45,303 bases of DNA from JAGNZR01 sp051646055 (lineage in GTDB: Bacteria > Fusobacteriota > Fusobacteriia > Fusobacteriales > Fusobacteriaceae): the NCBI GenBank assembly GCA_051646055.1, contig JBOFCM010000068.1, forward strand, positions 1 through 45,303. Reading direction: 5' to 3'. A program made the translations under genes and the position numbers. Numbering within the stretch: the first letter of the stretch is position 1; each line of letters opens with the position of its first letter. The notes beneath the pieces are model-generated. The model did not search any database, was not told the origin of the DNA, and worked only from the letters and a program-made list of their open reading frames with translations. This document shows, piece by piece, positions 7,448 through 15,426 of the stretch.

Positions 7448-8632
7448 ATGAGAAAAAAAATAGTGATAATAGGTGCCGGCGCAGCAGGAATAAATGCAGC
7501 GGAAAGCATAAGAAAACAGAATAAAGATGTGGAGATAGAGATAATTGATGTTGAAAATGCAACTCCCTATTATAGAACAGTAATTTCAGACTATCTTTTT
7601 AAAGAGATGAAAGAGGAGAAATTTTATCTGAGATCTTTAGAGTGGTATGAGAAAGAAAAGATAAATTTTCACAAGGGAATAGGAGTAAAAAAAATTCATC
7701 TTAGGGAGAAAAATGTAGAACTTCTGGACGGAAAAAAACTCTTTTATGATAAACTTATTCTTGCTATGGGAGCTAGATGCAGCAACCCTAAGGTAGAAAA
7801 GAATAACCTTCCTGGAGTTTTTACCTTGAGAAGCAAAAGTGATGCTGAGATAATAAAAAAATATGCTTTAGATGGGAAAAAAGCCCTCATAGTAGGTGGG
7901 GGAGTGTTGGGACTGGAGGCTGCATGTGCCATGTATGAGTTAGGTTTGGAAGTTTCAATTGTGGAGATAATGCAGAGAGTTCTTCCTAGACAGCTGGACG
8001 AAAAAGGTTCACAATTTTTGGAGGAGAGAATAGCTAGTATGGGAATAAAGCTCTATAAAAATAGCATAATCCAGAGATATGTGGGTGAGAGAAAAATAGA
8101 GAGAGTTCAGCTAGATAGGGATAGAATCATAGAAACGGATTTAGTGATTGTAAGTGCAGGAATAACTCCCAACAGGGAGCTGGTAGAAAATAGCGGAATT
8201 TTCTGCAATAGAGGAATACTGGTAAATGAAAGGATGGAAACTTCTGTTGAAGATGTCTATGCATGTGGAGATGTGGCAGAATACGGGGGTAAAATAGTAG
8301 GGCTTTGGGATACTGCAGTAGAACAGGGGAAAATAGCTGGAACCAATGCGGCCGGAGGTGAAGCGGTATTTCAGGAAAAAATTCAGCCTCTTATTTTCCA
8401 CGGAATGAATACAAAACTTCTCTCCATAGGGAATGTACATTTTGAAGAGAGCGGTTGTGACGCTCTTGAAGATATGGACACTTGCGAGAATAGCTATAAG
8501 AAGTTTATATTTAACAGCAGAAAAATAGTAGGAGGGATTTTACTGGGAGATAACAGCAAAGGGGGGGAGCTGGTAAAAGCTGTGAGAGGCAGTATGGAGA
8601 AAAAAGAACTTCTGAAAAAAATATACGGATAA
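7448..8632 (+). CDS. NAD(P)H/FAD-dependent oxidoreductase, NirB/rubredoxin-reductase type
   Basis: A 394-residue two-dinucleotide-domain flavoprotein of the pyridine nucleotide-disulfide oxidoreductase family. The FAD Rossmann motif is GAGAAG (8-13). The NAD(P)H motif is GGGVLGLE (about 148-155), and the second FAD motif is YACGDVAE (about 273-280). The N-terminal segment PYYRTVISDYLF resembles the NirB N-terminus and rubredoxin reductases. There is no redox-active Cys pair and no Cys at the CoA-disulfide-reductase position. It would transfer electrons from NAD(P)H to a small carrier such as rubredoxin or to oxygen or sulfur species. The partner is not in the window. Confidence 0.85.
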   Translation: MRKKIVIIGAGAAGINAAESIRKQNKDVEIEIIDVENATPYYRTVISDYLFKEMKEEKFYLRSLEWYEKEKINFHKGIGVKKIHLREKNVELLDGKKLFYDKLILAMGARCSNPKVEKNNLPGVFTLRSKSDAEIIKKYALDGKKALIVGGGVLGLEAACAMYELGLEVSIVEIMQRVLPRQLDEKGSQFLEERIASMGIKLYKNSIIQRYVGERKIERVQLDRDRIIETDLVIVSAGITPNRELVENSGIFCNRGILVNERMETSVEDVYACGDVAEYGGKIVGLWDTAVEQGKIAGTNAAGGEAVFQEKIQPLIFHGMNTKLLSIGNVHFEESGCDALEDMDTCENSYKKFIFNSRKIVGGILLGDNSKGGELVKAVRGSMEKKELLKKIYG

Positions 8633-8751
8633 GACAGAGGGAGATAATAGTTGATTATACACCTATTCTATGATAGAATAATATGTGGAAAATAAACTAA
8701 AATAAGATTGAATAGACAATTTAGACTCTTGAAAGAGTAGAAGGGATGCAA

Positions 8752-9750
8752 ATGTTAAAAAGAGAATTAATTATTTTCGATTTTGAGACAAACGGATTTA
8801 ATGGTACATCAGTGCTGTCACTTTCGGCTATAAAGGCTCAGGTCTTAGAAACAGGATTAAAGGAGATTGGAAGGTTCAACAGATTTTATTATAGAACTCC
8901 AGGTGAAGCGGAAAACCTCAGTGCCCTTCAGATAAATAACCTCTATTCTAAAAATATAGACAAATTCAGAGAAAATGCAGATTATCCGGAACATTATATA
9001 GACGATATTGCGAGTTTTATAGAGTTTTGTGGAGATGTAGATCACTTTGTTGCACATAATTTTTCCTTTGATAGGGATTTTGTGGGATTTGAAACTCTGA
9101 TATCTTTCTGTACTTTCTTAGAAGCGAGAAAAATGAATATCGGAAAGAATTATAAACTTTCAGATTTGGCGAAATATTATGGGATCCATGTGGATGAGGA
9201 AAATCTTCATAACTCTATGTATGATGTGGAGATTCTTTTTCAGATACTGGATGCGATGTATATGGAAAAAAATGAGAATCTTCTCAGGTTTTTTATTGAA
9301 AAACCTATGAATAAAAAAGAACAGAAATATATCCAGGTGAGATTTAACTCATATCTGAGAAGCAAGCATGAAACTAGAGAGAGATTTTTGGAAAGGCAGA
9401 GCAAAGGTCCAGGTAAGAGTGAGATAATAAAAATTATCGGAGAGATGAAACTTCCCAACTCAGACATAAATATATCTCAGTTTTTGAAAGAGGTAAATCC
9501 TCTGCTTATAAGTCTGGGATTCCAGGAGCTCAAGGCTGCAGGATTTAATAACTATCTGAAAAAATTTAAAATTCTTTCAACAGTAGAGGGGCAGACTGCC
9601 ACAAATGAGAATTCTGAAAAATATGGAATCTATTGCAAAGAGAGAAGAGACCAGAGTGGAAAAGAGTATCAGGTTATACTTTATAACAATCTGGGAAAGA
9701 AAACTCTGAAAGAATATTTAGGAAGATATATAATGGAACAGATCAGCTAA
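8752..9750 (+). CDS. DEDDh 3'-5' exonuclease-domain protein
   Basis: A 332-residue protein with an N-terminal DnaQ-like exonuclease domain (about 1-175). ExoI is DFETNG (Asp10, Glu12), ExoII is HNFSFDRDF, and ExoIII is HNSMYDVEIL, which supplies the His and Asp of the DEDDh type. The C-terminal 155 residues are not assignable by eye. They contain a basic, helical stretch and a strand-rich end. I start it at the ATG at 8752: AGAAGGG lies 6 bases upstream of this ATG, but directly abuts the ATG at 8746. It may degrade DNA or RNA in repair or turnover. It stands alone between intergenic gaps of about 120 and 48 bases. Confidence 0.85.
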   Translation: MLKRELIIFDFETNGFNGTSVLSLSAIKAQVLETGLKEIGRFNRFYYRTPGEAENLSALQINNLYSKNIDKFRENADYPEHYIDDIASFIEFCGDVDHFVAHNFSFDRDFVGFETLISFCTFLEARKMNIGKNYKLSDLAKYYGIHVDEENLHNSMYDVEILFQILDAMYMEKNENLLRFFIEKPMNKKEQKYIQVRFNSYLRSKHETRERFLERQSKGPGKSEIIKIIGEMKLPNSDINISQFLKEVNPLLISLGFQELKAAGFNNYLKKFKILSTVEGQTATNENSEKYGIYCKERRDQSGKEYQVILYNNLGKKTLKEYLGRYIMEQIS

Positions 9751-9757
9751 AAAACAG

Positions 9758-9784
9758 AAGGAGACCCAAAAGGTCCCTTTTTTT
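9758..9784 (+). terminator. Terminator after the exonuclease gene
   Basis: AAGGAGACC (9758-9766) pairs with GGTCCCTT (9772-9779) with one bulged base, followed by T to 9784. The MATE gene begins 15 bases later, so read-through may be partial. Confidence 0.65.
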
Positions 9785-9798
9785 CTAGAGGAGGAAAT

Positions 9799-11172
9799 GT
9801 GAGCAGAACAGAGGGGATAGAAAAAAGCTTCGAAAAAAATGGGACAGTGGGAACAATATTGAAATTCAGCATACCGTCATCTGTAGGGACAGTGGTAGGG
9901 ATGCTATGTGTCCTTACAGATAGATATTTTATAGGTCAGGTGGCCGGAAGAGCTGGTATGAGTGCTGTGGCAATAGTTTTTCCATATGCTATGATAATAA
10001 ACAGCATAAATTTTCTTTTTGCAGGAATAGCTATAAATGTTGGGATAAAACTGGGAGAGAAGAAAAAAGAGACAGCTGAAAAAATACTGGGCTCAGGATT
10101 TTTCTGGCTCACTCTGATAGGAGGAATTCTTACTATTTTTTTGGCTGTTTTTAATAGGGAGATACTTGTTGGGTTTGGAGCTACTGGAGAAAACATGGGG
10201 TATGCCTTGGAATATACAAGATTCATAATTCCAGTGGTAATATTTCAGATGATACTGGGTCAGAGTACAGTGATAAGGGGAATAGGTGATCCTGTGACAG
10301 CCATGGGAGTGAATATATTTACAGCACTTCTCAATGTGGTTCTGGACTATCTCTTTATAATAAAGTGGAATATGGGAATAGGTGGAGCATCTCTTGCAAC
10401 TTTTATAGCCACTGTCCTGAGCGCCCTCTATGTTGTTATATATTTCCTCAAAAGTGAGACACTCAGACTGAAATTTAGCCATATGAAACCCAATCTGTTT
10501 ATACTTAAAGATATTATAAAAATAGGAAGTCCCAGATTCTATAACCAGCTTCTGCAGTCACTACTGGTGATAGTTACCAATAGGAAAGCTGGAATGTACG
10601 GTGGGGATATAGCCACAGCGGCCATAGGAATTATATCCATAGTAAGAAACTTTATAAATACCAGTATGATGGGATTCAATCAGGGAACCGCAGCTATAAT
10701 CTCTTATAACTATGGTGCGGGAAAAGTCTCCAGAGTGAAAGAAGTGGTAAAAGTTCAGATTAAGATAGTAGCAACAATATCCACCATTCTCGTTCTGACT
10801 ATGCTTCTTTTCACAGATTTCTACAGCGGATTTTTTGTTAAGGATGATGTGGAGCTGATAAAATTTACTTCTGAGGCCATGAGGCTGAATCTTTTTATGA
10901 TGACTTTTACTGCCATATTTCTCAGCTGTAATAATTTTTTTCAGGCTATAAAAGACAGCGGAACAGCTTCCAAATTTTTTATATTGAGAATACTGGGGTT
11001 GAACATACCCCTTATATATCTGCTTTCATATTTTTTTGGAGCCAAAGGAGTATGGCTGGCCTTTCCGGTGGCGGATACTGTATCAGCATTTCTTATAATT
11101 GGTTATACCAAGGTAAAATTAACAGAACTTGTAAAAGAGAAAAAAACAGAGGATAGAGGAGAAAATTTATGA
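9799..11172 (+). CDS. MATE-family efflux transporter
   Basis: A 457-residue integral membrane protein with about 12 hydrophobic helices in two similar halves, as in MATE exporters. Typical blocks are FSIPSSVGTVVGMLCVLTDR near the N-terminus, the GxGIGGASLAT-type loop (about 192-200), and the second-half FNQGTAAIISYNYGAG (about 296-311). These pumps export cationic drugs or metabolites against Na+ or H+. The start is GTG at 9799 with GAGGAGG upstream; the ATG two bases earlier runs into a stop. It overlaps rlmA by 4 bases, so the two are translationally coupled. Confidence 0.92.
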   Translation: MSRTEGIEKSFEKNGTVGTILKFSIPSSVGTVVGMLCVLTDRYFIGQVAGRAGMSAVAIVFPYAMIINSINFLFAGIAINVGIKLGEKKKETAEKILGSGFFWLTLIGGILTIFLAVFNREILVGFGATGENMGYALEYTRFIIPVVIFQMILGQSTVIRGIGDPVTAMGVNIFTALLNVVLDYLFIIKWNMGIGGASLATFIATVLSALYVVIYFLKSETLRLKFSHMKPNLFILKDIIKIGSPRFYNQLLQSLLVIVTNRKAGMYGGDIATAAIGIISIVRNFINTSMMGFNQGTAAIISYNYGAGKVSRVKEVVKVQIKIVATISTILVLTMLLFTDFYSGFFVKDDVELIKFTSEAMRLNLFMMTFTAIFLSCNNFFQAIKDSGTASKFFILRILGLNIPLIYLLSYFFGAKGVWLAFPVADTVSAFLIIGYTKVKLTELVKEKKTEDRGENL

Positions 11173-11996
11173 TAATATGCCCTATATGCAGAAAACAATT
11201 GAAGAGGGAAGAGAAAAGATATATCTGTGAAAATAACCATACTTTTGATATTTCCAAGCAGGGTCACGGAAATCTGCTACTTTCCAATCAAAAAAATAGT
11301 AAAAATCCAGGAGATAACCGTGAAATGGTTCAAAGTAGAAAAAACTTTCTAGAGAAGGGGAATTATTCAGGGATATCTGACAGGGTAAATGAAACTTTAG
11401 AGAGATATGTTATCGGTCAGGAAAGAATAGATATTCTAGATATAGGTTGTGGTGAGGGATATTACACAGGAAGACTAAAAAATTTTCTGGATGGAAAAGG
11501 GATAAAAAATGAGATAACAGCCATAGATATATCTAAGGAAGCTGTTTTGGCTGGAGCAAAGAGCTATAAGGGAATAAACTGGCTGGTTGCCAGTGCCACA
11601 GCTCTTCCTATAGAGGACAGCTCTCTAGATTTTATACTGTGTATGTTTGCAAAAATAGATCCTTTAGAGTTCCAGAGAACATTGAAAAAAGGTGGAAAAC
11701 TTATAATTGTCTCCACAGGAGAAAATCATCTAGAAGAGATGAAGGAAGTAGTCTATGAAAGCGTAAAAAAAGATTTTTATCTTCCAGCAGAGGATGAGAG
11801 TCTGAAAATATTCCATCATGTGGAGACTCTGACTCACAGCTATGAGACGGAGGTAGAAGGAAAGGAAACTATACAGGATCTTTTCAATATGACTCCATAC
11901 AGATGGCGAAGTCCAAGAGAGGGAATAGAAAGGCTTTTTGCTTTAGACAAGCTGAAAACCAAAATAGAGGTAACAATAGATATATTTGAAAAATAG
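11169..11996 (+). CDS. rlmA: 23S rRNA (guanine-N1)-methyltransferase, RlmA family
   Basis: A 275-residue SAM-dependent methyltransferase. The N-terminal zinc knuckle is Cys4, Cys7, Cys20 and His24. The SAM-binding motif is ILDIGCGEGYYTG (about 93-105), with the acidic AIDIS strand after it. The block GNLLLSNQKNSKNPGDN after the zinc site is typical of RlmA (G745) and TlrB (G748). It would methylate N1 of a guanine in helix 35 of 23S rRNA, which in TlrB-type enzymes affects macrolide binding. Whether the target is 745 or 748 cannot be told. Linkage to an exporter by a 4-base overlap fits an antibiotic-related theme but does not prove it. Confidence 0.9.
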   Translation: MIICPICRKQLKREEKRYICENNHTFDISKQGHGNLLLSNQKNSKNPGDNREMVQSRKNFLEKGNYSGISDRVNETLERYVIGQERIDILDIGCGEGYYTGRLKNFLDGKGIKNEITAIDISKEAVLAGAKSYKGINWLVASATALPIEDSSLDFILCMFAKIDPLEFQRTLKKGGKLIIVSTGENHLEEMKEVVYESVKKDFYLPAEDESLKIFHHVETLTHSYETEVEGKETIQDLFNMTPYRWRSPREGIERLFALDKLKTKIEVTIDIFEK

Positions 11997-12038
11997 AAAA
12001 ATCCCAGTTCTGAGCAGATTCAGGACGGGGATTTTTTT
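11997..12038. terminator. Bidirectional terminator between rlmA and tonB
   Basis: A long stem, AAATCCC plus GTTCTGA (11999-12013) with TCAGGAC plus GGGATTT (12020-12034), one G-U pair and one mismatch. It is flanked by A on the left and T on the right and serves both converging units. Confidence 0.85.
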
Positions 12039-12040
12039 AA

Positions 12041-12760
12041 TTATCCATTTTTCAGGTTAAAAATAAAGTCTTTGTAGAAATAGATTTTTATTTTTTTCCC
12101 CTTATACTCGATAGGAGAAAATTGCCACTGTCTGAGAGCTTTTTTTACCTCATTTCTAAAGCCGAAATTTTCAGTTCCTTCTAAAATTTCTATTTTTTCA
12201 ACTCTTCCATCTAATCCTATAATAAATCTAGTTTTAATGACCACATTCTCAGAGATTTTTACTCTTTTTGCCTGTACAGGATAGGAGGGGTTGGGAGCTC
12301 TGATAATTGTATATGAAAGTCCTTCCATATTCTGACTGGATGCGATTCTCCCTCCGGAACTGTCAGAAATAAAATTTTCTGAATCTGAGTTGGATTCTGA
12401 ATCGGTAAGTTCAGAGTGAGAAGAATCCTGAGAAACCTGAGATTTTTGAGAATTTTCAGAAGAAGAGGAAGGACTCTCTTTTTCCACCTTTGGAGGAGCT
12501 GTTTTTTTAGGAGGTTTTTTTTCTATAACAGACTCCTTTTTTATATCTTCTTTTTCTTTCTTCTTTTTAGCAGGGATATCTATTTTTTTTTCCTCGGATT
12601 CGGGGGATACATCTCCTGGGGAAGAGGAAGTTTCAGAAAAAGAAACAATATTTACTCCCAAAAATTTACTCTGTATAGTTTCAAAGGGATCTTTAAAACT
12701 ATACGTAATAAAGAGAAAAAAAGTGAGATGGAGAGTGAGAGAGATTAGGAATGCTCTCAT
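12041..12760 (-). CDS. tonB: TonB-family energy transducer
   Basis: A 239-residue protein. One membrane anchor lies at about 5-22. A long periplasmic linker follows: Lys/Glu/Pro-rich at about 55-95, then Ser-rich at about 96-135. The C-terminal TonB domain covers about 150-238 (PNPSYPVQAKRVKI, strand GRVEKIEILEG, and KALRQWQFSP). TonB couples the proton-motive force through ExbB/ExbD to outer-membrane receptors. Neither exbBD nor a receptor gene is adjacent, so it must use partners encoded elsewhere. The start overlaps the end of queH by 4 bases (translational coupling), an unusual partner for tonB. The Ser-rich tract is low-complexity and partly acidic. Confidence 0.9.
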   Translation of the reverse strand: MRAFLISLTLHLTFFLFITYSFKDPFETIQSKFLGVNIVSFSETSSSPGDVSPESEEKKIDIPAKKKKEKEDIKKESVIEKKPPKKTAPPKVEKESPSSSSENSQKSQVSQDSSHSELTDSESNSDSENFISDSSGGRIASSQNMEGLSYTIIRAPNPSYPVQAKRVKISENVVIKTRFIIGLDGRVEKIEILEGTENFGFRNEVKKALRQWQFSPIEYKGKKIKIYFYKDFIFNLKNG

Positions 12761-13374
12761 TTTTTCATGGCCTCCCTTTCAACCTTGGAAAAGATACATC
12801 CGCAGAAATCCTGCCTGTAAAGATGGTGTTCACGGGAGAGCTCTATACTTCTTAGATATCTTCCTTTTTTCTTGAAATCTCCGTAGAGATAGGTAACTCC
12901 GTATTTTTTCTCTAACTCCTCTCCTATAAGGTTTATTTTCTGGGAGTTTTTAAGGGGACTGATACTGAGAACAGTGGTGAAATAGTGGAATCCCATCTCT
13001 TTAGCAGTTTGAGCAGTTTTTTCCATTCTTAGGTTGTAACAGATAGTACAACGCTCTCCACCTTCTGGAACTGTTTCTAAGCCTTTAACAGGAAGGAAAA
13101 ACTCCTCTTTGGGAGCATAGTTCCCCTCTAGGAATTTTAGATTCAGATTGTTTTTTCTGATATATTCCAGATGTTCATCCCTTCTTTTTCTATACTCTTC
13201 AGTATCGGTTATATTGGGATTGTAGAAAAAAATAGTTACATCAAAATAGTTGGTAAGAAACTCTATAACTGCAGAGCTACATGGAGCACAGCAGGAATGG
13301 AGCAGAAGAGATTTTTTCTCCGGTGAGACTTTTTTTAACATCTCCAACATCATATTTTCATAGTTTATCTTCAT
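12757..13374 (-). CDS. queH: Epoxyqueuosine reductase QueH
   Basis: A 205-residue QueH (formerly DUF208) enzyme that reduces epoxyqueuosine to queuosine in tRNA, the cobalamin-independent alternative to QueG. The diagnostic cysteines are all present: Cys28, Cys29 and Cys32 in HSCCAPC, CTIC in the middle (GGERCTICYNLRM), and FCGC near the C-terminus. They bind an Fe-S cluster and a second metal. The block TTVLSISPLKN is also typical. It is the first gene of an operon with tonB. The promoter lies about 38 bases upstream. Confidence 0.95.
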   Translation of the reverse strand: MKINYENMMLEMLKKVSPEKKSLLLHSCCAPCSSAVIEFLTNYFDVTIFFYNPNITDTEEYRKRRDEHLEYIRKNNLNLKFLEGNYAPKEEFFLPVKGLETVPEGGERCTICYNLRMEKTAQTAKEMGFHYFTTVLSISPLKNSQKINLIGEELEKKYGVTYLYGDFKKKGRYLRSIELSREHHLYRQDFCGCIFSKVEREAMKK

Positions 13375-13411
13375 AATTTCCTCACAATATTTAAAAGGTA
13401 TAATATAGGAT

Positions 13412-13420
13412 ATTATATCA
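13412..13420 (-). promoter_or_regulatory. Extended -10 promoter for queH-tonB
   Basis: On the minus strand TGATATAAT (TG at 13420-13419, TATAAT at 13417-13412), 38 bases before the queH start. Confidence 0.6.
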
Positions 13421-13443
13421 CAGATGGGAGAATAAAAAAATAG

Positions 13444-13472
13444 TTAATAAAACATCTATTTTATGGTATAAT
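13444..13472 (+). promoter_or_regulatory. Promoter for the radical SAM gene
   Basis: TTAATA (13444-13449), 17 bases, TATAAT (13467-13472) with an extended TG at 13464-13465. Confidence 0.6.
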
Positions 13473-13525
13473 AAAAAGATAGTTATGAAAAATTAGATGA
13501 TTAAAATATATAGGAGTTGGAAAAA

Positions 13526-14734
13526 ATGAAAATTTCAAAAAGAGATGCTTTAGAGTGGTTGGAATTCCTATCTTCTCTCCCTGGAGATAAAAAAGAGGTG
13601 GTAGAGAGATATGAGACAGTAATAGGATCAATATTCAGACAGATAGAACTTTCTGTGAATGACAGATTTAAAAAGATGATGGATGAGATTCCTAATTTGG
13701 AAAACCTGAAAGGAAGAACTCAATTTGTTGGAGATAAAAATAAATTTCCTAAGGGATGTATCTCATGTCTTTTTGGAACAGGCCTTGGAGGAGTGAGAAA
13801 AACCAATAAGTGCAATCTCACGTGTAAATTCTGTTATTACCATGATAACCTGGACAATCAGGAGATAATTCCTGAAGATATGTGGGAGATAGGGGAATCT
13901 CTCTATTATGAGGAGGATATAGATCTTCTTCTTTCCATACAGGACAAACCTTCTGGGATAGCCTATGTGTATCTGGAGCCTTTTCTGGAGATTGAAAAAT
14001 ATTATCCGATAGTTAAAAAATTCCATGATGCTGGAATCTATCAGCATATGTATACCAACGGTTCCCTGGCTACAGAGGAGAATTTAAAAGCTTTGGCAGA
14101 AGCTGGGCTGGATGAGCTGAGATTTAATTTGGGAGCTGTAAAGTGCTCAGACAAAGTCATAGAAGCTATGAAAATAGCAAAAAAATATTTCAAGAGCGTG
14201 GGAATAGAAACACCGATGACTCCTGAGTTTTACCAGGCTTTTTTAGAGAAAAAACAAGCTATTCTGGACAGTGGGATAGATTTTATAAACTGTGCCGAGC
14301 TTCATCTGGGAGAAGACAATGTAAATAATTATTCTGGAGAGAAACTTTATATGGCAAGACGTGGATATATATCTCCTCTCTGGTCCCGTGAGATAACGTT
14401 CAAACTGATGAAGATGTCACAGGAAGAAAACTGGGGAATAGTTGTTCATGACTGCTCTAACCATACTAAGTTTGCCCGTGAGATAAATAAAAATTCTAAG
14501 CTAAAAATGGGATTCGGAGCCAATACTTACAGAAGTGAATTTGACAGAGTACTTTTCCATCTGTTCCTTCCTGTACTGAAAGATGAGGATTTCAAATTTC
14601 TGGAAGAGGAAGAACTTCCAGAAAATATGAAACTTAAAAACTGCGAGGAAGATATAAGAGAGATAGCAGGAAGAGATGAGGAAATCTATGATGAATTCTA
14701 CGAAGATTATGATGGAGATTACGAGACTGAGTAG
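13526..14734 (+). CDS. Radical SAM protein of unknown substrate
   Basis: A 402-residue radical SAM enzyme. The cluster motif CxxxCxxC is Cys96, Cys100 and Cys103 (KCNLTCKFCYYH). Two further Cys, 78 and 81, lie shortly before it in GCISCLFGTGLGG and may hold or guard a second centre. An N-terminal helical segment of about 75 residues precedes the barrel. The C-terminus ends in a strongly acidic tail rich in Asp, Glu and Tyr. It lacks a SPASM or B12 domain that I can see. I start at the ATG at 13526, which has GGAG 9 bases upstream; the TTG at 13517 abuts that site. It is monocistronic, followed by tRNA-Leu. The reaction is unknown. Confidence 0.85.
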   Translation: MKISKRDALEWLEFLSSLPGDKKEVVERYETVIGSIFRQIELSVNDRFKKMMDEIPNLENLKGRTQFVGDKNKFPKGCISCLFGTGLGGVRKTNKCNLTCKFCYYHDNLDNQEIIPEDMWEIGESLYYEEDIDLLLSIQDKPSGIAYVYLEPFLEIEKYYPIVKKFHDAGIYQHMYTNGSLATEENLKALAEAGLDELRFNLGAVKCSDKVIEAMKIAKKYFKSVGIETPMTPEFYQAFLEKKQAILDSGIDFINCAELHLGEDNVNNYSGEKLYMARRGYISPLWSREITFKLMKMSQEENWGIVVHDCSNHTKFAREINKNSKLKMGFGANTYRSEFDRVLFHLFLPVLKDEDFKFLEEEELPENMKLKNCEEDIREIAGRDEEIYDEFYEDYDGDYETE

Positions 14735-14800
14735 AAAAATTTTGAAATAGGAAAAAATAGTTTACAAAAATAAAATCTTATGATATTATACAGAAGTACT

Positions 14801-14887
14801 GCATGGGTGGCGGAATGGTAGACGCGCAAGGTTGAGGGCCTTGTTGGAGGATTTCCAGTAAGGGTTCAAGTCCCTTTTCATGCACCA
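14801..14887 (+). tRNA. tRNA-Leu(GAG)
   Basis: An 87-base class II tRNA. The acceptor stem is GCATGGG/TTCATGC with two G-U pairs, the discriminator is A, and CCA is encoded. The anticodon arm is CAAGG-TTGAGGG-CCTTG with GAG at 34-36. A long variable arm (GGAGGATTTCC region) and T arm AAGGG-TTCAAGT-CCCTT follow. Anticodon GAG reads CUC/CUU. Confidence 0.95.
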
Positions 14888-14899
14888 AATATAAAATTC

Positions 14900-14938
14900 A
14901 AACTGAATTGGAGTCTTGGACTTTGATTCAGTTTTTTT
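14900..14938 (+). terminator. Terminator after tRNA-Leu
   Basis: A 9-bp stem AAACTGAAT (14900-14908) / ATTCAGTTT (14926-14934) with an inner AGTC/GACT hairpin, followed by a T run. Confidence 0.85.
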
Positions 14939-15012
14939 ATTTTCATCAAGTATTGTGAAAATAAAAAATATAAGTTATACTTAAAAATAGAAGATAAAAA
15001 AAGGGGGGAGAA

Positions 15013-15426
15013 ATGGAGAGGGGAATTAGTTTGCAAGCAGTGAAAGATGGAGAGATTATTTTTACTTCGAATAAATTTGGGATTATGCCTGCCTATCAGT
15101 TTTATAAAAAGGGAATCGAATTTACAGCAGAAACCCAAATTGAGGATAAGGTAACAGGAAAGGGAAGTGCAATGTTATTGAGCAGTGCAGGGTGCAGTGA
15201 GATAAAAACAGGACTTATCTCTCAGGAAGCTTTTGGAATTCTTGAAAAAAAGGGAATAAAAGTTCAGTATGAGGAGATAGCTCCCTATATAATAAACAGG
15301 ACAGGAGATGGGAAATGCCCTGTGGAAACCATGCTGGAAGGGATAGACGATTTGGAAGAGGGACTGCCTCTTATGGAAAAATTTTTGAAAAAAATCTGGG
15401 GGGAGGATTTGGATGAACTATCGTAA
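15013..15426 (+). CDS. DUF1893-domain protein
   Basis: A 137-residue protein of the DUF1893 family, which has a cytidine-deaminase-like fold. It shows the family pattern: an N-terminal strand reading KDGEIIFTSNKFGIMP, the central IEDKVTGKGSAMLLSSAGCSEI, then GLISQEAFGILEKKGI, and the closing Cys block GDGKCPVETM. The family's substrate is not known, and the classic HAE/PCxxC deaminase zinc ligands are not present. The ribosome site is GGGGGGAG. It overlaps the aldo/keto reductase gene by 14 bases, so the two are coupled. The pair recurs in other anaerobes as far as I remember. Confidence 0.85.
   Translation: MERGISLQAVKDGEIIFTSNKFGIMPAYQFYKKGIEFTAETQIEDKVTGKGSAMLLSSAGCSEIKTGLISQEAFGILEKKGIKVQYEEIAPYIINRTGDGKCPVETMLEGIDDLEEGLPLMEKFLKKIWGEDLDELS

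Noticed and set aside
12416..12748. Plus-strand frame opposite the TonB linker
   Set aside because: Its Arg/Phe-rich product is the reverse of the Lys/Glu/Ser-rich TonB linker, a coding shadow.
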